From JBDIAG01 sp963835085 (GTDB lineage Bacteria; Actinomycetota; Actinomycetes; Actinomycetales; CAWJMD01): 64,000 nt of DNA. The position numbers and the translations under genes were made by a program. The notes beneath the pieces are model-generated. The model worked only from the letters and a program-made list of their open reading frames with translations. It had not been told where the DNA came from and did no database searches. Positions 15,738 to 24,695 of the stretch are shown here, one piece after another. Numbering within the stretch: the stretch's first letter is position 1; the number at the start of each line of letters is the position of its first letter. The stretch lies in the NCBI GenBank assembly GCA_963835085.1, contig CAWIED010000001.1, positions 1,364,001-1,428,000 of the forward strand, given 5' to 3'.

Positions 15738-17699
15738 TTAGCCACGACGCTCGCCGGGCCTTGTTCCGGAGTGGGTCGTGTTCTTGTCGGGTCCTGGGTC
15801 TGGGGCCTCAGGCTGGGGTTGCTGCTGGGCCAGCCGCTGTTGCGCCGGCTGCTCCGGTCGTTGCTGGGGTGCGTGCGGTTGGTGCGCTGCTGGCTGTTCT
15901 GAGTGTGGCTGCATTAGCGGCAGAAGTTGGGGGGCGCTGGTGGTGTAGGTGGGCTCGTGTGGGGTGTGGAGGGTGATGTCGGGTGGTGGCTGGCTTGGGC
16001 CGGGTCGTCCGGTGGTGTTGGGTTCGGTGGTGGTGGTCCAGCCGGGGTGGTTTTTGAGGTAGTTGCAGGCTTCGCAGAGGCCGTTGCCGTTGTGGGTGGT
16101 GGTGGGGCCGTTGTGGGTGTGGTTGGTGGTGTGGTCGATGTGGTGGATGGGGGCGGCGCAGTGTTTGGTGCGGCAGCGTTGGTCGCGGGTGGTGATGAAG
16201 CGTTTGAGGTTGCCGGTGAAGAGGCGGCGGGTGGATTCCATGGCCACGAGTTGGTGGGTGGTGGGGTGGAGGTAGAGGCGGCGGAGGCTGACGTGGGTGT
16301 GGGGGTCGGTGCTGAGTTGGCGGGCGAGGAAGGCGGGGATGGGTTCGCCGTGGAGGAGGGCGGGGGTGGGGTCGTCGCCGAAGAGGGTGGTGTCGGTGAT
16401 GATGAGGTTGAGTTCGATCGGGACGCGTTCGTGGATGTTGTCGATGGTTCCGCAGTGGCCGCAGGCACCGACTCGTGGCTGGTGGGGTTTCGGCTTGCCT
16501 TCGGGTGATGGCCCGTCAGGGCTGGGCGGCGAGGAATCGGGACTGGGCTGCGTGGTCTGGTTGGTCTCGGTCGGGCCGTTGTCATCACCGTGGTCGGATT
16601 CGCCGCGTGTGGTGACGTCATGGCGGGTGTCGTGCTGGTGGTGAGGGTCGTGGCCATCCTGAGCGGCGGAGTCGTGGTCGTCGGGCCGGTCGTCGGTATC
16701 AGGCTCGTCGTCACATGGGCAGTGGGGTCTGCAGGTGTGGGGCGAGGGCTTACGGGATTGGGTGGCGGGTGTGGCCTGGTCGTCGGCAGGGTGGGGGTGG
16801 GTGCTGGCGCGGTAGCCGGTGAGGCGTTCGACGAGTTCGTCGGCCATGGCTTGGCCGTTGCTGCGGGGGTCGCTGCCGTCGGCGCGGATCTGGTCGGCGT
16901 ATCTGGTGAGGGCGGTGAGGGCGGCGGCGGCGTCGGGGGTGGGTAGGTGCGCGGTGAGGTTGGTCATGCCCTCCCCGAGCGGGCGGGCCGAGACGTACCG
17001 GCCGGTCGGGGCCTGGCGGGCGCGGGCCAGGACGGCGTCAATGTTGGCGTGGGCGGCGGCCATGTGCGCGTGGGTGCGCAGTTGCCGGGAGGACCCGGTG
17101 CCGAAGTGCCCGGTGAGGGTGGTGTCGACCTGCGAGCACTCGTCAGGGGTCAGGCCCTGGACCTCGGCTACGACCGCCTGGGCGTCGCGGTCGCTGATCT
17201 CACCGGCGGCGAGGGCGGCCGCGGTCAACGGCAGGTCGTGGAGCAGGGTCTGCGACCAGGCCACGAACCGTTGCCCGGCCCGCGGTGCTGACCGCATGGC
17301 CAACCCGGCCTCGGCACCGGCCGAGGCCCGGATCCGACGCGCCGAGACCGGCACCTGCGACCGGGCCTCACCCGTGGCCGCGCGGGCGGCGTCCTCGCCC
17401 GCCCGGGCTACCGCGAGTTCGTGCAGGCAGAGATCGACGAACCCGGTCGCGACCCGCGCCATGACCACGGTCAAACCCCGCCGCAATCGTTCCAACTCCT
17501 CCAGCACCGCCAACGCCTGGGCAGTGTCGGTACCCGCTGACACGCTCCCCACCCGCACCCGGAACGCGGCCACCTCACCCGCCGAGACCGACCGCCCAGC
17601 CCCCGCGCCGGGCTGGACACCAGTTCCCTGGGCACCGCTGAGGTCGGTGCCGGGGTCGGTGCCGGGGTCGGTGCCGGTCGGGTGGGTGGCCGTGAACAT
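15738..17699 (-). CDS. DUF222 / HNH endonuclease domain protein (13E12 family)
   Basis: Protein of 653 residues. An N-terminal DUF222 domain (about residues 40-300) is followed by a His/Asp/Pro-rich low-complexity linker (~305-400) and a C-terminal HNH nuclease. The HNH core runs FITTRDQRCRTKHC, HHIDH, and GLCEACNYLKNHPGW, with two zinc-like Cys pairs. The N-terminus has GTDP repeats encoded by a 12-bp repeat (17642-17680), and the tail is Gln/Pro-rich. These genes are multicopy and variable in actinobacteria and are often linked with mobile DNA. Here a decayed transposase lies immediately upstream. Function unknown; nuclease activity is inferred from the HNH. Confidence 0.9.
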   Translation of the reverse strand: MFTATHPTGTDPGTDPGTDLSGAQGTGVQPGAGAGRSVSAGEVAAFRVRVGSVSAGTDTAQALAVLEELERLRRGLTVVMARVATGFVDLCLHELAVARAGEDAARAATGEARSQVPVSARRIRASAGAEAGLAMRSAPRAGQRFVAWSQTLLHDLPLTAAALAAGEISDRDAQAVVAEVQGLTPDECSQVDTTLTGHFGTGSSRQLRTHAHMAAAHANIDAVLARARQAPTGRYVSARPLGEGMTNLTAHLPTPDAAAALTALTRYADQIRADGSDPRSNGQAMADELVERLTGYRASTHPHPADDQATPATQSRKPSPHTCRPHCPCDDEPDTDDRPDDHDSAAQDGHDPHHQHDTRHDVTTRGESDHGDDNGPTETNQTTQPSPDSSPPSPDGPSPEGKPKPHQPRVGACGHCGTIDNIHERVPIELNLIITDTTLFGDDPTPALLHGEPIPAFLARQLSTDPHTHVSLRRLYLHPTTHQLVAMESTRRLFTGNLKRFITTRDQRCRTKHCAAPIHHIDHTTNHTHNGPTTTHNGNGLCEACNYLKNHPGWTTTTEPNTTGRPGPSQPPPDITLHTPHEPTYTTSAPQLLPLMQPHSEQPAAHQPHAPQQRPEQPAQQRLAQQQPQPEAPDPGPDKNTTHSGTRPGERRG

Positions 17700-17705
17700 G
17701 ACCTG

Positions 17706-17735
17706 AGCCTATCTCATAGTCGAAACTGTGTTCAA
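17706..17735 (-). promoter_or_regulatory. Sigma-A-like promoter of the DUF222 gene, leaderless
   Basis: On the minus strand a TTGAAC -35 (17735-17730), an 18-bp spacer and a TAGGCT -10 (17711-17706) are followed 6 nt later by the ATG at 17699. This is the best complete promoter in the window. The local DNA is AT-rich compared with the gene. Confidence 0.6.
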
Positions 17736-17829
17736 GACATAGTTGCGAGTTAATTCGAACGTATGTAGGGTGTAGGCATGAACAGTGCAACCACACTGCA
17801 GGTGCCCGCGGTGTGGAGGTCGACATCGA

Positions 17830-18280
17830 CCTACAGTCCGGCGCGGGTTTCGGGGGCTGCGAAGGTACTGACGAAGACTTCGTGGCCATACGGGCCCAGC
17901 CCCGCAGTTCGGTGGCACACCGACGAGTGGTCCTCCACAGCACGGGTCCTCGCGATGGGTCGACTTGACCGCTGCCAACAGCGCCGGCGGCAGCCCGGAT
18001 CTGGCTGGTCGGCCAGCTTGTGCACGCCCCGACCCTTCGGGTCCGGCTCAGCGGTGGGGCCCTGGAACCCGGCTCGTCCACTCCGTTCTGGATCCGGGGC
18101 CAGGGAGCTCCTGAAGCCCGCCGATCGCGGTAATGCCGCCCTGGCCCAACGCGCGCGCCTCGGCGGGGGCGCCAGTCGAGCCGCCCGGTCATCCAGATGC
18201 GGCAGCACCGCCTCGAACTTGGCCTTCAACACCGGCTCCACGGCCCCAGCAATGGCGATACCGCACAATCGGCCAACCAA
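17830..18280 (-). pseudogene. Decayed ISAzo13-type transposase fragment
   Basis: No single frame is open, but three minus-strand frames together match the start of ISAzo13-family transposases as I know them. VLKAKFEAVLPHLDDRAARL is followed, after a frameshift, by AEARALGQGGITAI, then SGLPPALLAAVKSTHREDP, and after another shift by LWRTTRRCATELRGWA, which corresponds to the family's P-L-R-W-T-T-K-S stretch. The catalytic region beyond this is missing. The fragment ends just upstream of the DUF222 promoter, so the IS or its deletion probably shaped that junction. No terminal inverted repeats were found. The family is recalled, not searched. Confidence 0.65.
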
Positions 18281-18340
18281 CCTGACCCGGAGTGGTTACG
18301 TACTGACGCAGTCCTTAACGGCTGGCCGGGGACGGCAGGC

Positions 18341-19012
18341 TCAAGAGTCGGCGGGCGGGGGAGTGTTGTAGACGCCTGTCTCCTCCTGCCCGGTCAGGGC
18401 CGCGATCCGGTCCATGACAAGATCGGTCAAGGCCCGCCGCTGTTGGGCAGGGGCGCTCAGATGCGCCACGTCGCTGACCCGCACCGGTTCGCCGAAGGTC
18501 ACGCTGATCTTGCGGGGATAGAGCGCCCGGGCACCGATCGGCTGGGCCTTCTGGGTGCCCTTGAGCCCGACCGGGACGATGACCGCCCCGGTCTTGAGCG
18601 CGAGCCAGGCCACCCCGGTGCGGCCACGGTAGAGGCGGCCGTCACGCGAGCGCGTGCCCTCGGGGTAGATCCCGAATGCTTCCCCCTTCTCCAGGAGACC
18701 GCGGGCGATGTCGAGCGCCGCCTGGGCATCGCTGTGCGTGCCGCGGGGAAGGGGCACTGCCCCCACCGAGGAGAAGAAGAACCGGTACCAGGCGCCCTGC
18801 AGGCCCTTGCCGGTGAAGTAGTCGCTCTTGGCAAGAAACCGCACCCGACGCGGCACCGCCACGGGAATGACGACGTTGTCGATGAACGACAAATGATTGC
18901 CGGCGAGCAGTACTGGGCCGGTGCGCGGCACGTTCTCCAAGCCCTGGACCTGCATCCGATTCCAGATGGCGAACATCACCACGGCCAGCAGCCTTGCCAC
19001 GTAGTACCTCAC
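18341..19012 (-). CDS. PlsC-type 1-acyl-sn-glycerol-3-phosphate acyltransferase
   Basis: About 223 residues from the GTG at 19012, which follows AGGTGGGC; the longer ORF upstream looks non-coding. The acyltransferase block I NHLSFID (H-x4-D), block II in RGTHSDAQAA, block III YPEGTRSRDG and block IV VIVPVGL are all present. The family transfers an acyl chain to lysophosphatidic acid at the inner face of the membrane. A short hydrophobic stretch (YYVARLLAVVMFAIW) anchors the N-terminus. It stands alone. Confidence 0.9.
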   Translation of the reverse strand: MRYYVARLLAVVMFAIWNRMQVQGLENVPRTGPVLLAGNHLSFIDNVVIPVAVPRRVRFLAKSDYFTGKGLQGAWYRFFFSSVGAVPLPRGTHSDAQAALDIARGLLEKGEAFGIYPEGTRSRDGRLYRGRTGVAWLALKTGAVIVPVGLKGTQKAQPIGARALYPRKISVTFGEPVRVSDVAHLSAPAQQRRALTDLVMDRIAALTGQEETGVYNTPPPADS

Positions 19013-19489
19013 GCCCACCTGCGAACCGTAGCGCTTGATGCAGGGATTACGCGGGAACCTTGCTGCGCTCGGCCGAGGTGCGCAGTCTGCCGTGACTCCC
19101 CGTCCGGCGTGCGGAGCGACGAAAGGCGCGCGGAACGACGAGAAAGACGAACAGCTCGAGGCCCGCCGAATCGCCGCACCCAACGCGTCCGCCGACACGC
19201 CCAACTGCTCGACACGCCGCGAATTGCCACTGCGCACAGCCGGTTTCACACCGCGCTGACCTGCACCGATGAACCATCGTCGCAGGTCAGCGCGGTCTTG
19301 ACTCTTGCCCAGCGCGCGGTAGTTTCGAAGTTCGTGGTCGCGGAACGGACTCGATCCACTCTCGGGACTCGCGGAAACGGCGTGACCCGTGCGTTCAGTA
19401 GAAAACATCGCCAGTGACACGTTGTTGGTGACGGCCCGAAGGACGCACGGGTCAGCCGTCACCTTCCGGTGAGTCGTTCCCCCTGCACG
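19013..19489. other. Gene-free stretch between the divergent plsC-like gene and lnt
   Basis: About 480 bp. I see no convincing coding region, repeat or RNA gene. Short ORFs on both strands have no recognisable protein. The stretch must hold the promoter of the plsC-like gene, but no clear TANNNT box at the right distance stands out. Confidence 0.4.
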
Positions 19490-19495
19490 TATCAT
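19490..19495 (+). promoter_or_regulatory. Probable leaderless -10 box TATCAT of lnt
   Basis: TANNNT hexamer followed after exactly 7 nt by the GTG at 19503, with no Shine-Dalgarno. An lnt-fxsA leaderless transcript is likely. Confidence 0.45.
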
Positions 19496-19502
19496 CCGAG
19501 GC

Positions 19503-21248
19503 GTGACCTCCTCGTGGCGACTGCCTGCGTGGCTCGCCTTCCTGTTCGCCGCCGGGGGTGGCGCGCTGTCCGTCCTTGCCTTTCCGCACTACTCGATCTG
19601 GTGGCTCGCCCCGATCAGTCTCACGTTGCTCGCGCTCGCCGTGCGCGGGCGCCGCGGCCGCGGTGGCGCCTGGCTGGGTTTCGTGCACGGCCTCGCCATG
19701 CTCATCCCGCTCCTGAGCTGGACGGGCATCCAGGTAGGCGCACTGCCCTGGCTGGCCTTATCGGTGCTGGAGGCAGGGTTCCACGCCGTCGGCGGTCTCG
19801 CCCTGGCCCTCACCATTCGGCTGGCTGCCTCGCCGGGTGAACTGTCTCGGTGGCGGCGCCTGGCGTGGGCGGTCGCACGGCTCGGTGGAACAGCGGCGGT
19901 CTGGGTCGGCGTCGAGGCCCTGCAGTCTCGCATCCCCTTCGGCGGGTTCGGTTGGAGCAGCCTGGCCTTCAGCCAGGCCGACGCTCCGACCCTCGGGCTG
20001 GCCGCTCTCGGCGGCGCCCCACTGGTCACGTTCGCCGTCGGGCTGGCCGGGGTCTCGCTGGCCGAACTGATCGTCGTTCTGACATCAGGCCGCCAGTGGA
20101 CGTCAAGCCGCCTGCGGGCCCGCGGTCCTCAGCCGGAGACGTCCGGCACTCGGCAACCTCATGGTGCGCTGGCACGCTGGGGACGCGCTGGTGCCCTCCT
20201 GACGGTCGCAGTCGTCGTCACCCTGGCGGGTGTGGCGGTCCCACGGCCCACGGCGGCTCAGGACGGCACGATCGACGTGGCGGGCATCCAGGGCAGCGTC
20301 CCGCAGATGGGGATGGAGTTCAACGCCAAACGGCGGGCCGTGCTCGACAAGCACGCAGGCCTGACCCAGCAACTCGCGGCCGACGTCAAGGCCGGCCGCT
20401 ACCCGCAGCCCGACCTCGTGGTGTGGCCCGAGAACGCCAGTGACATCGACCCTTACGCCAATCCCGACGCCTACCAGGAGATCAGCGCGGCGGTCGACGC
20501 GGCGGCCGCGCCCACGCTCGTGGGCACGCTGGTGCTGAACCAGAACTCCGGACGCATCCGCAACACCGTCCTGGTGTGGCAGCCCGGCATAGGCCCCACC
20601 GCTGCGTACGCCAAGCGGGATCCCGTGCCGTTCGCGGAGTACGTGCCCTACCGCAGCTTCTTCCGCGCCATCACCCCGCTCGTCGACAAGGCGGGTGACA
20701 TGGAGCCGGGCACTGCGGTCGGCGCCCTACCCGTGGCGACCCGGCGCGGGTCGGTGACCGTCGGCATCCTCATCTGCTTCGAGGTGGTGCCCGACACGCT
20801 CGTGCGCGATGTGGTCGATCACGGTGCCCAGATTCTCATCGTCCCCACGAACAACGCGACGTTCGGGTTCACCGACGAGTCGCGTCAGCAACTGGCCATC
20901 TCCCGGTTGCGCGCCGTCGAGACCGGTCGTGCCGTCGCCCACGTCTCCACGGTGGGCGTCAGCGCCCTGATCGCCCCCGATGGAACCGTCGTGTCTGGTT
21001 CGCCGTTGTTCAGTCCGACGATCCTGTCCGGACGCCTGCCGTTGCGGAGCAGCGTCACGGTGGCCACCCACCTGGGCAGCCTGCCCGAGTGGACCATCAC
21101 GGGGCTCGCGGTATTGGCGGCGGCCCTGGGGTGGCGCCGGCGGTGCGTCGGCTCGGCAGCGGTTGCAGCCGTGCCCGCGGTGCACACGGCAGACGAACGG
21201 GCGGACGTCACACCGACGCACGCCACGGAAGGGCAGTTCACACCATGA
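19503..21248 (+). CDS. lnt: Apolipoprotein N-acyltransferase
   Basis: Protein of 581 residues. Five or six membrane helices occupy roughly residues 10-190, and a final one lies near residue 530. In between is a nitrilase-fold domain with the catalytic triad Glu310 (WPEN), Lys371 (AKRD) and Cys425 (ICFE). Lnt transfers an acyl chain from phospholipid to the N-terminal Cys of lipoproteins. Many actinobacteria have Lnt as part of triacylated lipoprotein synthesis. Its stop overlaps the fxsA ATG by 4 nt. Confidence 0.95.
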   Translation: MTSSWRLPAWLAFLFAAGGGALSVLAFPHYSIWWLAPISLTLLALAVRGRRGRGGAWLGFVHGLAMLIPLLSWTGIQVGALPWLALSVLEAGFHAVGGLALALTIRLAASPGELSRWRRLAWAVARLGGTAAVWVGVEALQSRIPFGGFGWSSLAFSQADAPTLGLAALGGAPLVTFAVGLAGVSLAELIVVLTSGRQWTSSRLRARGPQPETSGTRQPHGALARWGRAGALLTVAVVVTLAGVAVPRPTAAQDGTIDVAGIQGSVPQMGMEFNAKRRAVLDKHAGLTQQLAADVKAGRYPQPDLVVWPENASDIDPYANPDAYQEISAAVDAAAAPTLVGTLVLNQNSGRIRNTVLVWQPGIGPTAAYAKRDPVPFAEYVPYRSFFRAITPLVDKAGDMEPGTAVGALPVATRRGSVTVGILICFEVVPDTLVRDVVDHGAQILIVPTNNATFGFTDESRQQLAISRLRAVETGRAVAHVSTVGVSALIAPDGTVVSGSPLFSPTILSGRLPLRSSVTVATHLGSLPEWTITGLAVLAAALGWRRRCVGSAAVAAVPAVHTADERADVTPTHATEGQFTP

Positions 21249-21829
21249 CGGCCTCCAGCACCCGACCCACCGCCCCCACCCGACCCGCACTCTCCGTCCG
21301 ACGCCGGCCGGCCTGGGTACTGCTCACGCTCATCGGCGTGCCGGTGTTGGAGATCGTCGTCATCATCGCCGTGGGCCACGCCATCGGCTTCTGGCCCACC
21401 GTGCTGGCGCTCATCGCCATGACGGCCCTGGGCAGCTACCTACTGCGTCGGGAGGGGCACCGAACCTGGCAGTCGCTGCGCGACTCGATGCGCGGGGTGA
21501 ACGTGGACGGGGTCACCGTCCGGCCCCGGGCGATGCCCACCCAGCAGTTGGGTGACGGCGCACTCGTGGTGGTCGGTGCTGTGCTGCTCATAGTGCCTGG
21601 CTTCCTCACCGACATCCTGGGCATCGTCTGCCTGCTTCCCGCCACCCGCCCGCTTCCCCGCAAGATGCTTGGCCACCTGCTCGCCCGTCGCACCCAGCGC
21701 CTGATCGGCGGCGGCTACGGCCGTGCCGAGCCCGCCGTGCAGACCTGGACCGTGGTGCAGGAAGACCCGCAGAACGGTTCGGGACCGGCCAAGCCAGCCG
21801 GCCCGCGCATCATCGAGCCTCCTCGCTGA
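21245..21829 (+). CDS. fxsA: FxsA family membrane protein
   Basis: Protein of 194 residues. The start at 21245 (ATGA overlap with lnt) was chosen over the longer frame. The FxsA core (PAWVLLTLIGVPVLEIVVI, then GDGALVVVGAVLLIVPGFL) has about four membrane segments, followed by a polar tail ending AGPRIIEPPR. FxsA is named for suppression of phage F exclusion in E. coli; the physiological role is unknown. It is co-transcribed with lnt and shares a bidirectional hairpin with rbpA. Confidence 0.9.
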   Translation: MTASSTRPTAPTRPALSVRRRPAWVLLTLIGVPVLEIVVIIAVGHAIGFWPTVLALIAMTALGSYLLRREGHRTWQSLRDSMRGVNVDGVTVRPRAMPTQQLGDGALVVVGAVLLIVPGFLTDILGIVCLLPATRPLPRKMLGHLLARRTQRLIGGGYGRAEPAVQTWTVVQEDPQNGSGPAKPAGPRIIEPPR

Positions 21830-21856
21830 CCCGAGGCATCAGCGTTACAAACGACA

Positions 21857-21887
21857 AGAGCCGGAAACCTCACGGGTTCCCGGCTCT
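21857..21887. terminator. Bidirectional hairpin terminator between fxsA and rbpA
   Basis: AGAGCCGGAAACC pairs with GGGTTCCCGGCTCT around a 4-nt loop, with one mismatch. It lies 27 bp after the fxsA stop and 16 bp beyond the rbpA stop on the other strand. It is well placed to end both transcripts. Confidence 0.75.
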
Positions 21888-21903
21888 GCTCGTGGCTGGT
21901 GCG

Positions 21904-22254
21904 TCAGGCGCTGCGCTGGTGGTGCAGCTGACCCTTGCGAAGCAGTTCCAGCCGCTCGCTGAGCAGTTCCTCCAACTCGGCCACCGTTCGACGCTCCATG
22001 AGCATATCCCAGTGAGAACGCACGTGCCGCGTGGGCACCGCCTCGGGACGCTCGGCGTCGCGGCGCAACGCCTCGCCACCACAGCGGCATTCCCACAGGG
22101 TGGGCACTTCGGCTTCCGTCGAGAACGGAAGAGAAGTCACGTGGCCACTCGGGCAGACATACTCAACGACCTGGCGAGCGGCAGCGATGACGCCGACCTC
22201 TGACTCCATGCTCGCCGAACCCAGACCATGGCCTCGTAGAACCTTGTCACTCAT
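21904..22254 (-). CDS. rbpA: RNA polymerase-binding protein RbpA
   Basis: Protein of 116 residues. The core begins VVEYVCPSGHVTSLPF and the zinc-like Cys set continues in WECRCGG; the C-terminal sigma-interaction domain contains HVRSHWDMLMERRTVAELEELL. RbpA binds sigma-A-family RNA polymerase in actinobacteria and stabilises the open complex. The ATG at 22254 is preceded by GGGGAG at a good distance, so this start was chosen over the longer frame. It is monocistronic and ends at the shared hairpin with fxsA. Confidence 0.95.
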   Translation of the reverse strand: MSDKVLRGHGLGSASMESEVGVIAAARQVVEYVCPSGHVTSLPFSTEAEVPTLWECRCGGEALRRDAERPEAVPTRHVRSHWDMLMERRTVAELEELLSERLELLRKGQLHHQRSA

Positions 22255-22425
22255 CTCGGCTCCCCTCCGACTCAGGACGGGCCGCATGGTGCGACCCTTC
22301 GAGTTGTCCAACGCATTCGCTGTCTTCTGCGTTCCACGGCTGTCGTGCACGTGTTGTGAAGAAGACCGGGCACCGCCCGACTGATGACGCGGTAGGGGCC
22401 ACCGGATGACAAAACCCCCAGCCGT

Positions 22426-23826
22426 TCAGAGTTTGGACGGCACCACGTTGCCCGCGGCGCGCACCCCTTCTGCCACCCGCACCTGGCTGAGCAGCAACGC
22501 ACCCACGATGAAGAAGACCATCAACGAGATCAAAGCCGGACGATATGAGCCAGTCAACTGGAACATCAGTGCGAATAACAGTGCGCCGGACCAGCTCGTG
22601 CCCCGCTCACCGGCCTGGTAGAGGCTGAAGTACTCCGCCTCGCGACCACGCGGGATGAGCTGGGAGAACAAGGAGCGAGCCAACGCCTGAGTGCCACCCA
22701 GGACGAGCCCGATGCCCACTGCGATAGACAGAAACGCGAAGAACTGCCCAGCCGGCACCAGATACGCGGCCACTACCACCACCAGCCATCCGGCCAGCCC
22801 GACGAAGATCGTGCGCGTAGCCCCCACCACCGCCGCCAGGCGTCCGAACAGCAAGGCTCCCACGAAGGCGACGAGCTGCACGAGCAGGATCACCATCAGC
22901 AGTTGCGAGTTGACGAATCCCAGTTCTTGGGAGGCGTACGTGCTGGCGCTGGTGATCACCGTCTGAATGCCGTCGTTGAACACGAGAAACGCGAGCAGGA
23001 ACAGCCAGGTGTTCCGATATCCGCGTAGGTGCCGCAGCGTTGAGACGAGGTGACCGAACGATCCCCGAATCGTCTCGCCGAGGCTTGCGGAGGCAACGAC
23101 GCCGTCGGTGGCGATCGGCTGATTGCGCAGTCGCAGCACCGGGTAGATGGAGAACACACCCCACCACAACCCGGCCGTGAGCAGACTGATGCGCACCGCC
23201 ATCGGCTGGTCAATCCCGAGCCGTCCTGCCTGCGCGAGCGAGATCACCGCGAGGTTCACGCCGAGCATGAGGAACCCGCCCAGGTAGCCGAGCGCCCACC
23301 CTCGGCTCGACACCCGGTCGCGTTCTGCGGGTAGCGAGATCTGCACGAGGATTGCGTCGTAGACCGCCTGGGCCAGGGCGAGCGCCACGTTGGCCACCAG
23401 CATCAGCACGACCCCGAGCTGCCAGTTCGAGCCGGCGATGAAGAACATCAGGCTCGCCGCCCCGGCGCCCACGGCCGCGCACCCGCCCAACAGTCGCTTG
23501 GGGGCCGGGCTCCGGTCGGCCACCGCGCCCATGATCGGCAGCGCGAGGAAGGCGATGACCGTCCCCAGAGCTACGGCGTAGCCGGGTAGCGAGCCGGGCG
23601 CGACGGGGATCCCGAGCACCGACAGACTGGCCCGGCACCGCTGGCCCGAGGCCAGGTCCGGACACGCGGCCTTGGTGGCTACGGCGATGAGGTAGGGCGC
23701 AATGAGTACCGTGCCGGTCGAGGTCCAATAACCGGAGTTGGCCCAGTCGTAGACGTACCAGGCGCGCTGCTGGCTGCGCCGTTCAGCCGGTTCTAGAGTC
23801 TCGGCGATCGGTCGCGACTCGCTCAC
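22426..23826 (-). CDS. UMF1-type MFS transporter
   Basis: 466 residues from the GTG at 23826, which overlaps the gdpD stop by 4 nt (GTGA). The family start RAWYVYDWANSGYWTSTGT is present, with about 12 helices and a motif-A-like GAVADRSPAPKRLL between helices 2 and 3. Related eukaryotic proteins (Atg22) export amino acids from the vacuole; bacterial substrates are undetermined. The coupling to gdpD suggests, but does not prove, transport of a glycerol or phospholipid breakdown product. Confidence 0.85.
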   Translation of the reverse strand: MSESRPIAETLEPAERRSQQRAWYVYDWANSGYWTSTGTVLIAPYLIAVATKAACPDLASGQRCRASLSVLGIPVAPGSLPGYAVALGTVIAFLALPIMGAVADRSPAPKRLLGGCAAVGAGAASLMFFIAGSNWQLGVVLMLVANVALALAQAVYDAILVQISLPAERDRVSSRGWALGYLGGFLMLGVNLAVISLAQAGRLGIDQPMAVRISLLTAGLWWGVFSIYPVLRLRNQPIATDGVVASASLGETIRGSFGHLVSTLRHLRGYRNTWLFLLAFLVFNDGIQTVITSASTYASQELGFVNSQLLMVILLVQLVAFVGALLFGRLAAVVGATRTIFVGLAGWLVVVVAAYLVPAGQFFAFLSIAVGIGLVLGGTQALARSLFSQLIPRGREAEYFSLYQAGERGTSWSGALLFALMFQLTGSYRPALISLMVFFIVGALLLSQVRVAEGVRAAGNVVPSKL

Positions 23827-24578
23827 GACCACGTCCGCAGCAAGGCGGTGGCGATGTCGCTGCGGTCGGTGATGAGGGCGTCGACGCCCAGCGCGAGCAG
23901 GCGTCGCATCAGGGGCTCGTCGTCGACGTCGAAGACGTGCACCTGCACGCCCTCGGCATGGGCGGCCGCGACGAACGCTTCGTCCACCACCATCGGCCCG
24001 TGTCGGGGCGGCACCTGCAGGCACACCACGTCACGCAACGCGCGGGCCCGCAGCCGTGCTCCTGCGCGCCCCATCCGCAAGCCGGCCCAGAACATGGCAA
24101 CCCGGCGGGTGCCGGCAGACGATGCCACCGACCGAGGCAGCCGGCGCAACACCGCCAACCGGCGATCGTCGGAGAATGACGCGATACAGACCCGGTCGTA
24201 GCTGTCGGTCGCCGCGAGCACGTCGAGCAGCGGTCCCACCGCGCTCATCGCTTTGACGTCGATGTTGAGCCGCGCCTCGGGAAAGCTCCCGAGCACGTCG
24301 GCCAGCAACGGAATCGGTTCGCGGCCGGCGATCTTCGCGTTCCTGACCACCTGCCACGGCAGCTTCGCGACGACTCCCGTGCCGTCGGTGACGCGATCGA
24401 GCTCGTGATCGTGGAAGGCGATGAGCTGGCCGTCCGTGGTGGCGTGCACGTCGGTCTCCAGGTAGCGCACACCCAGATCGAGCGCGGCCTGGAACGCCGC
24501 CATCGAGTTCTCCAGACCGTCGAGGCTGAAGCCACGGTGCGCCATGACAAAGGGCACCGGCACGTCGAGGTAGCTCAC
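23823..24578 (-). CDS. Glycerophosphodiester phosphodiesterase
   Basis: Protein of 251 residues. Catalytic and metal-binding motifs of the GDPD TIM barrel are visible: AHRGFSLDGLENS near residue 14, YLETDVHATTDGQLIAFHDHELDRV at 39-63, and the C-terminal VHVFDVDDEPLMRRLLALGVDALITD. It hydrolyses glycerophosphodiesters to glycerol-3-phosphate and an alcohol. There is no signal peptide, so it should be cytoplasmic. It lies upstream of, and is coupled to, the UMF1 transporter gene. Confidence 0.93.
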   Translation of the reverse strand: MSYLDVPVPFVMAHRGFSLDGLENSMAAFQAALDLGVRYLETDVHATTDGQLIAFHDHELDRVTDGTGVVAKLPWQVVRNAKIAGREPIPLLADVLGSFPEARLNIDVKAMSAVGPLLDVLAATDSYDRVCIASFSDDRRLAVLRRLPRSVASSAGTRRVAMFWAGLRMGRAGARLRARALRDVVCLQVPPRHGPMVVDEAFVAAAHAEGVQVHVFDVDDEPLMRRLLALGVDALITDRSDIATALLRTWS

Positions 24579-24585
24579 GGCGCCA

Positions 24586-24591
24586 ACGGTA
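24586..24591 (-). promoter_or_regulatory. Probable leaderless -10 box TACCGT of the gdpD-UMF1 operon
   Basis: Minus-strand TANNNT hexamer with 7 nt to the GTG at 24578 and no Shine-Dalgarno. Confidence 0.4.
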
Positions 24592-24695
24592 GTGGGCAGG
24601 ACGCCCCGCGACCTCGCACTTCACGCGTGCCGATCAGGCAAGTCCACCCGACCGTGCCGGAATACTGGTGGAAAGCACCATTCGTACCTCGTCGG

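Noticed and set aside
17575..18192. Single ORF spanning DUF222 start and IS remnant
   Set aside because: It mixes parts of two features; the real signal is the three-frame transposase remnant.
18281..18340. Possible extra coding DNA between the IS remnant and the acyltransferase gene
   Set aside because: Only 60 bp, and no recognisable protein in any frame.
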